This document shows positions 59,378 to 64,000 of a DNA stretch of 64,000 bases, piece by piece; position 1 is the stretch's first letter; each line of letters begins with the position of its first letter. This DNA comes from Bacteroidota bacterium (GTDB lineage: Bacteria > Bacteroidota > Bacteroidia > Flavobacteriales_D > Crocinitomicaceae). The translations under genes and the position numbers were made by a program. Location of the stretch: positions 1 through 64,000 of the forward strand of contig SBGX01000020.1 in assembly GCA_006226425.1 (NCBI GenBank), read 5' to 3'. The notes below the pieces were generated by a model. The model did not search any database. It was not told the DNA's origin and was given only the letters and a program-made list of their open reading frames with translations.

Positions 59378-59501
59378 TTTATCCCGCTTCAAATCGCAGA
59401 TTTTGTTATTTTTAGCACAAATAAACGTATTTTTATAGGACTGTAATACAATTTACAGAAGATAACGGAGTTTAATAGTACCGAATACAGTTCACGGTTA
59501 A

Positions 59502-60626
59502 ATGAAACACTACTTATACACAGGAATATGCTTGCTTTTTTTCCTGAAAAACATTCAGGCTCAAGAAGACAAGGTTGCGCCCAAGTACTCCAACGAATTT
59601 CTACAAATAGGAATCGGTGCCGATGCTTTGGGACGGGGAAATTCCGTCGTAGCTTCAAGCAAGGGAGTTAATTCGGGTTACTGGAATCCGGCTGGACTGA
59701 TCCATTCCAGTGAGTTTGCCGAAATCGGTTTAATGCACTCCGAATATTTTGCCGGGATTGCCAAGTATGATTATTTAGGTTTTTCGAAGACTATCCATGA
59801 TCCGGGATCATTGGAGGATCAAAGTGCCATCGGCTTCTCTCTGATTCGATTTGCCGTGGATGATATTCCGAATACCACCCAGCTCATTAATCAACAAGGC
59901 CAAATCGATTATTCTCAGGTCACCTCTTTTACCGCAGCTGATTTTGCCTTTATCGCTTCCTATGCCCGCAAATTGCCTATTGACGGTTTGAATGTAGGTG
60001 CCAATTTCAAAGTAATCCGAAGAAAAGTAGGGGACTTTGCTAAATCCTGGGGTTTTGGCCTGGATGCAGGTGCTCAGTACAAGAAAAATGAAAATCTTCA
60101 GTTCGGATTGATGTTTCGGGACGTTACTTCCACTTTTAACGCCTGGATTTTTGACCTCGATAACGAAACTCAGGAGGTTTTCATCAAAACAGGAAATGAG
60201 TTGCCCTCCAACGGGCTGGAATTAACCCTCCCTAGAATGATTCTGGGAACTCAATACCGGAAAGAGTTGGGTAAAAAAGGAATCTACCTCGAAGGAGAAC
60301 TGGATTTGACCTTCACCTTTGACGGAAAACGAAACACCCTGATTAAATCGAATTTTACCAGTATTGATCCTACCTTGGGGATTCAATTGGGCTTTAAAGA
60401 ATTTTTCTCCATCAAAGCCGGACTGATCAATATTCAACAGGTATCTGACATTGACAAAAATGTATCCTACAGTCTTCAACCCAACATCGGTTTCGGGTTG
60501 GCCATCAAAAACTTTTATCTTGATTACGCATTTACCGATATAGGAGATCAGTCGATCGCATTGTATTCACATGTCATCTCATTGCGACTGAAACTAGCTC
60601 CACCAACTAATTCTAAGAAGAGATAA
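59502..60626 (+). CDS. T9SS outer-membrane protein, PorV2-like
   Basis: A 374-residue FadL-fold beta-barrel of the PorV/PorQ family. The signal peptide is at 1-20 (ICLLFFLKNIQAQ). The family N-terminal motif GIGADALGRGNSVVASSKGVNSGYWNPAGL is present as shorter elements: GIGADALGRGN and SGYWNPAGL. In type IX secretion, PorV binds the cargo C-terminal domain and passes it to the PorU sortase. It sits 1 base upstream of the PorU2-like gene, a standard pairing. The label PorV2 rather than PorV is from the gene pairing and is tentative. Confidence 0.82.
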   Translation: MKHYLYTGICLLFFLKNIQAQEDKVAPKYSNEFLQIGIGADALGRGNSVVASSKGVNSGYWNPAGLIHSSEFAEIGLMHSEYFAGIAKYDYLGFSKTIHDPGSLEDQSAIGFSLIRFAVDDIPNTTQLINQQGQIDYSQVTSFTAADFAFIASYARKLPIDGLNVGANFKVIRRKVGDFAKSWGFGLDAGAQYKKNENLQFGLMFRDVTSTFNAWIFDLDNETQEVFIKTGNELPSNGLELTLPRMILGTQYRKELGKKGIYLEGELDLTFTFDGKRNTLIKSNFTSIDPTLGIQLGFKEFFSIKAGLINIQQVSDIDKNVSYSLQPNIGFGLAIKNFYLDYAFTDIGDQSIALYSHVISLRLKLAPPTNSKKR

Positions 60627-60627
60627 C

Positions 60628-63600
60628 ATGAAGAAGCTACTAGGAATCGTCTATGTATGGGTAGGGCTTCAGAGCATCGCTCTCGGACAAACTTTTGGAA
60701 ATGAGTGGATCAATTACTCTCAGAAGTACTACCGTTTTGAAATTCTCCAAGAAGGACTTTACAAAATCGATTATCAAACGCTGGTTGACAATGGCATCGA
60801 CCCTTCTCAATTCAATTCTGACAACATCCAGATTTTTGGGAGGCAACAAGAACAAGCTCTTCATGTATATGACGGTGGTGACAACAAGTTAGATCCAGGA
60901 GATTTTTTCATTTTTTATGCGCTCCCCAATGACGGTTGGTTAGATTCCACCTTGTTTGATGACCCAAATACCATCGGGAACCCGAAGGTCAGTCTTTTCA
61001 ACGACACCATCAATTATTTCTTCACCTGGAATTCTTCCTCCAATAACCTGAGGTATAAAATCGAAAATGCAGATGATTTTAACCCCATTGGCTTCCCTCC
61101 GCTAAAGTTCGGAATGAGCAAACTGGAATATACCGTTGTGAATCCCGTCTATTTTCAGGCCAAAGAACCAAACGGGACTTCGAGTCCCTTCTTCAAGCCC
61201 GGAGAAGGATTTACGAGTGGAAACCTCAATGCACTAAATGAACCACTAGGAAATATCATCAAACCTTTTTTCAGGACCTATCATCTCTACACGGATTTAG
61301 GAGCCCCCTTTGCGGAATTCCATTGTAAATCATCCTCCAATTCGGACGCCGACAGTAGCAATGGCGAATATCCGCTTTACAATCACCACTTGCGAATCAC
61401 GCTGGCCGATTACACGGTCGTCGATACACTTTTCTCCGGATATCAGCAAATTATCCTCAACAAGAAAATAGAACCCAACAATCTTGTTGATGCTTATACC
61501 CCTGGACTTTTTGAAGTTGTCAATGACCTCGATCTGAAAGCAGACCAGCAAGTCATGAGTTACATGTCGCTCACTTATCCTCGAAAACCCATCCTATATA
61601 ACACTAAAAAAGACAAGTTTACTTTTGAGAACGACGTCCTAAGAGGATCTGTCCGAATCGAGATGAGCAATGCAAACATCAACATTCCGGATCCCATTGT
61701 ATTGGTGCACGGAAGTCAACCAAAAAAGCTACTGGTTAATAATGAAAATGATACCATCCGAGCATTCGTTTCCAATTCCTCCAATGGAGTGGATCAGGAA
61801 TTCATCGTGATAGATTCCAGTCAACTGATCGCGATTTCAACCCTAAAAGCCATCAATGGCAACGGTAATTTCACGGATTATGATGCCATGGATTTCAACG
61901 CTGCCGACATCATTGTCTATCACGATCAAATGGCATCAGCAAGTCTGTCATACGCTGACTACCGAGCTTCCGGCCCTGGTGGCTCCTACAATGTTGTTCG
62001 AGCAAACATTGATGAACTCTATATGCAATTTGGTGGAGGAATTCCAAAACACAATGCCGCCATTCGCCGATTCTGTCACTTTGCCTATAATAATTCCGTT
62101 AGCAAACCTCTTGCCTTAACGCTTCTTGGAAAGGGCTTCGGAATTGATAAAACGCGTTTTTCCAAAGATTTTTACAACAGCAGTCTGATTCCTCCGTTCG
62201 GGTATCCATCCAGCGACGTGGCCCACACAGCCATGCTAGAATCCAGTGGTTTTGCCCCACTGATCCCAACCGGAAGGGTGGCGGCTGAATCCGAAAAAGA
62301 ACTACTGGATTACCTTGAAAAACTGAAAGAATTTGAGGCACTTCAGGATACCAATGACGTGTACGACACTCCTTCCAAAGACTGGCAAAAACAGGTGCTC
62401 CACTTCTCTGGAGGTGACACAGATGAATTGATCAATCAGATTCGCGCATACATGAACGTTTATGAGCGAAGCATTGAAGACTCTGTTTTCGGAGGAAATG
62501 TCACCACTTTTGTTAAATCGACAAGTAATCCGTACGACCCGACCATGGTAAAAACGATCAATGAGCGACTGCAGCAAGGAGCTTCCTTATTGAACTTCTT
62601 TGGTCACTCAACGGCAAGCGGTTTTGACATCAGTGTTGATGATCCCGGAAACTGGGAAAACAAAGGAAAATATCCGGTGATCTTAGGAAATGGTTGTCAC
62701 GCCGGGAACATGTACAGCAGCCACGAGAAGTCCTTTTCAGAGCGGGTCGTATTACTTCCTGAAGAAGGGGCTATCGCTATGCTCGCTTCTACCAATACGG
62801 AGTTTGCCAACGTGCTCTATATCTACAATCTTGAATTATATAAGCAAATCTCCTATAAGTCATACGGACAGCCCTTTGCCAAGCAAATTCAGAAGACCAT
62901 TGCCCTGTTACAGGATAGCCTTCCTCTTGGAATCGGAACAGTCATTCAAACAACCTACGCATCGGTCAACCTGCATGGAGACCCACTCGTAAAAATCAAT
63001 TCTCACCAACGTCCGGAAATCGAATTGCGTGACGAAAACGTCTATTTCGAACCGGCCAACATTGACCTTTCCGTTGATACGATCGACCTGAACATTATTC
63101 TCAAAAATTTGGGACAATCGGTGATGGATAGCTTTGAAGTTGAAATCATTCGAAACTTCCCTGGAACGAATGTGGACTCGATCTATCGCTTTACCATCAA
63201 TCGACTTCATTACAGCGATACAGTCACGCTCAGGATGCCCCTTCAGGCAGGAATTTCGGTCGGGATTAATGAATTCACCATTAACGTGGACCTTCCGTCA
63301 TACATTGAAGAGCAGTACGATGAAACAATGAATAATCAGTTAAAGAAAACCCTTTTCCTGAAACTGGATGCCATTGTCCCAGTGTATCCCTATGAATTTG
63401 CCGTGGTTCCAGAAGATAAAATCACAATTAAAGGATCGACGCTTAATCCAATCAAAGAAGAAAAAACCTATCACTTTGAACTCGATGTTACTGATGAGTT
63501 CAATAGTGATTTCCTCAGACATTACAGCACCACGGATGTTGGTGGGGTGAAAGAAGTCCCGTTCGATCAATGGTTGGACAAAGACAACAACCCAGCCCCG

Positions 63601-64000
63601 CTAATTATGACGGATAGCACCGTTTATTTCTGGCGAGTGGCTACAGATAGCAACGTACTCATTTGGAGTGAAACTTCCTTCCAGTACATTAAAGGGAAAG
63701 AAGGTTGGGGACAAGACCATTTTTACCAGTACAAAAACAATCGCTTCAGTTCGATCGATTACAAGAAATCAGAATTCAAAAAGGATTTTGCACCAATCAC
63801 CAAAACTATCCAGGGATTTGCGACGCATAATATAGCTTACTCACCTAGCAACTATCACTATGATATTGAAAAACTGCAAGTCGATTACGGGCAGTGTGGT
63901 GGAAAAAAACTCCTTTGTGTAGCAGTCATTGACTCTGTTTCCCTCGAACCATGGTTCACCAGATACCAGGGAGAAAACCCGGATAACAATTTCGGAAACA
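60628..64000 (+). CDS. T9SS sortase, PorU2-like C25 family protease (partial)
   Basis: Runs off the window; at least 1124 residues are visible. The signal peptide is MKKLLGIVYVWVGLQSIALGQ. The gingipain-like C25 catalytic domain (about 420-790) has the catalytic His660 (NFFGHSTASG) and Cys690 (LGNGCHAGN), so it should be active. An Ig-like domain (about 800-920) follows. PorU-type sortases remove T9SS C-terminal signals and attach cargo to the cell surface. The start is the ATG 1 base after the porV2-like stop. The part beyond residue 1124 is not seen. Confidence 0.85.
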   Translation, partial: MKKLLGIVYVWVGLQSIALGQTFGNEWINYSQKYYRFEILQEGLYKIDYQTLVDNGIDPSQFNSDNIQIFGRQQEQALHVYDGGDNKLDPGDFFIFYALPNDGWLDSTLFDDPNTIGNPKVSLFNDTINYFFTWNSSSNNLRYKIENADDFNPIGFPPLKFGMSKLEYTVVNPVYFQAKEPNGTSSPFFKPGEGFTSGNLNALNEPLGNIIKPFFRTYHLYTDLGAPFAEFHCKSSSNSDADSSNGEYPLYNHHLRITLADYTVVDTLFSGYQQIILNKKIEPNNLVDAYTPGLFEVVNDLDLKADQQVMSYMSLTYPRKPILYNTKKDKFTFENDVLRGSVRIEMSNANINIPDPIVLVHGSQPKKLLVNNENDTIRAFVSNSSNGVDQEFIVIDSSQLIAISTLKAINGNGNFTDYDAMDFNAADIIVYHDQMASASLSYADYRASGPGGSYNVVRANIDELYMQFGGGIPKHNAAIRRFCHFAYNNSVSKPLALTLLGKGFGIDKTRFSKDFYNSSLIPPFGYPSSDVAHTAMLESSGFAPLIPTGRVAAESEKELLDYLEKLKEFEALQDTNDVYDTPSKDWQKQVLHFSGGDTDELINQIRAYMNVYERSIEDSVFGGNVTTFVKSTSNPYDPTMVKTINERLQQGASLLNFFGHSTASGFDISVDDPGNWENKGKYPVILGNGCHAGNMYSSHEKSFSERVVLLPEEGAIAMLASTNTEFANVLYIYNLELYKQISYKSYGQPFAKQIQKTIALLQDSLPLGIGTVIQTTYASVNLHGDPLVKINSHQRPEIELRDENVYFEPANIDLSVDTIDLNIILKNLGQSVMDSFEVEIIRNFPGTNVDSIYRFTINRLHYSDTVTLRMPLQAGISVGINEFTINVDLPSYIEEQYDETMNNQLKKTLFLKLDAIVPVYPYEFAVVPEDKITIKGSTLNPIKEEKTYHFELDVTDEFNSDFLRHYSTTDVGGVKEVPFDQWLDKDNNPAPLIMTDSTVYFWRVATDSNVLIWSETSFQYIKGKEGWGQDHFYQYKNNRFSSIDYKKSEFKKDFAPITKTIQGFATHNIAYSPSNYHYDIEKLQVDYGQCGGKKLLCVAVIDSVSLEPWFTRYQGENPDNNFGN

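Overview
The window is a gene-dense stretch of a Bacteroidota chromosome, most probably order Flavobacteriales. I lean towards a Crocinitomicaceae/Fluviicola-like or Cryomorphaceae-like lineage, but that family call is an inference. The evidence is: type IX secretion (T9SS) genes and several T9SS cargo proteins with both type A and type B C-terminal sorting domains; promoters of the Bacteroidota form TTG-N17-20-TAnnTTTG; very few Shine-Dalgarno sites; a fused branched-chain 2-oxoacid dehydrogenase E1; a fused SpeD-SpeE; and many Bacteroidota-only families (Porin_10-like, DUF4924-like, SiaB/SiaC-like). Base composition looks even throughout. I see no insertion sequence, prophage, integrase, CRISPR array, rRNA operon or replication origin, and no gene-free stretch longer than 300 bases.

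Layout. 1-3.7 kb: the C-terminal part of a T9SS cargo protein, fabG, a possible small RNA, a putative porin and rpsT. 3.7-6.1 kb: two tandem tRNA-Glu genes, a conserved hypothetical and proS. 6.2-11.3 kb: a Tyr/Gly/Ser-rich lipoprotein paired with a FadL-like outer-membrane protein, an alpha-helical repeat protein and a LysM glucosaminidase. 11.5-16.7 kb: clpB, marC, a conserved lipoprotein and an endonuclease III without iron-sulfur ligands. 16.7-19.3 kb: a NarL-type two-component system. 19.4-21.7 kb: a polyamine locus (speD-speE fusion plus agmatinase/arginase-like). 21.7-26.3 kb: a DUF4924-like gene, a Skp-like lipoprotein, a SiaC-like regulator, an N-acetylglucosamine-kinase-like ATPase, a small Hanks-type kinase and a beta-barrel protein. 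26.4-29.3 kb: a gamma-carbonic-anhydrase-like protein and pyruvate dehydrogenase E2 and E1-alpha. 29.4-33.8 kb: an RsiV-like lipoprotein, cdd, mtaB, apaG and a TPR membrane protein. 33.9-41.8 kb: a large T9SS type B adhesin-like protein, an M16 protease pair with a nitronate monooxygenase-like gene, SiaB-like and a YkgJ-like protein. 41.9-49.5 kb: a disulfide-less pyridine-nucleotide oxidoreductase, rarA, an LpxL-like acyltransferase, a BNR-type lipoprotein, a thioredoxin, a MenE-like ligase, a membrane J-domain protein and smpB. 49.6-59.4 kb: a giant M43 metalloprotease with triple C-terminal repeats, then bkd E1, a coiled-coil protein, an aldehyde dehydrogenase, purS and pssA. 59.5-64 kb: PorV2-like and PorU2-like T9SS genes, the latter running off the window.

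Most of this is ordinary core genome. The points most worth a second look are: a candidate 65-70 nt RNA at 1.49-1.56 kb with its own promoter and a perfect terminator; two enzymes that have lost hallmark cysteines (endonuclease III and the lipoamide-dehydrogenase-like flavoprotein); SiaB/SiaC partner-switch genes placed 17 kb apart; possible leaderless mRNAs for mtaB and smpB; and the repeat-bearing M43 protease. I did not find a clear, novel multi-gene defence or mobile system.
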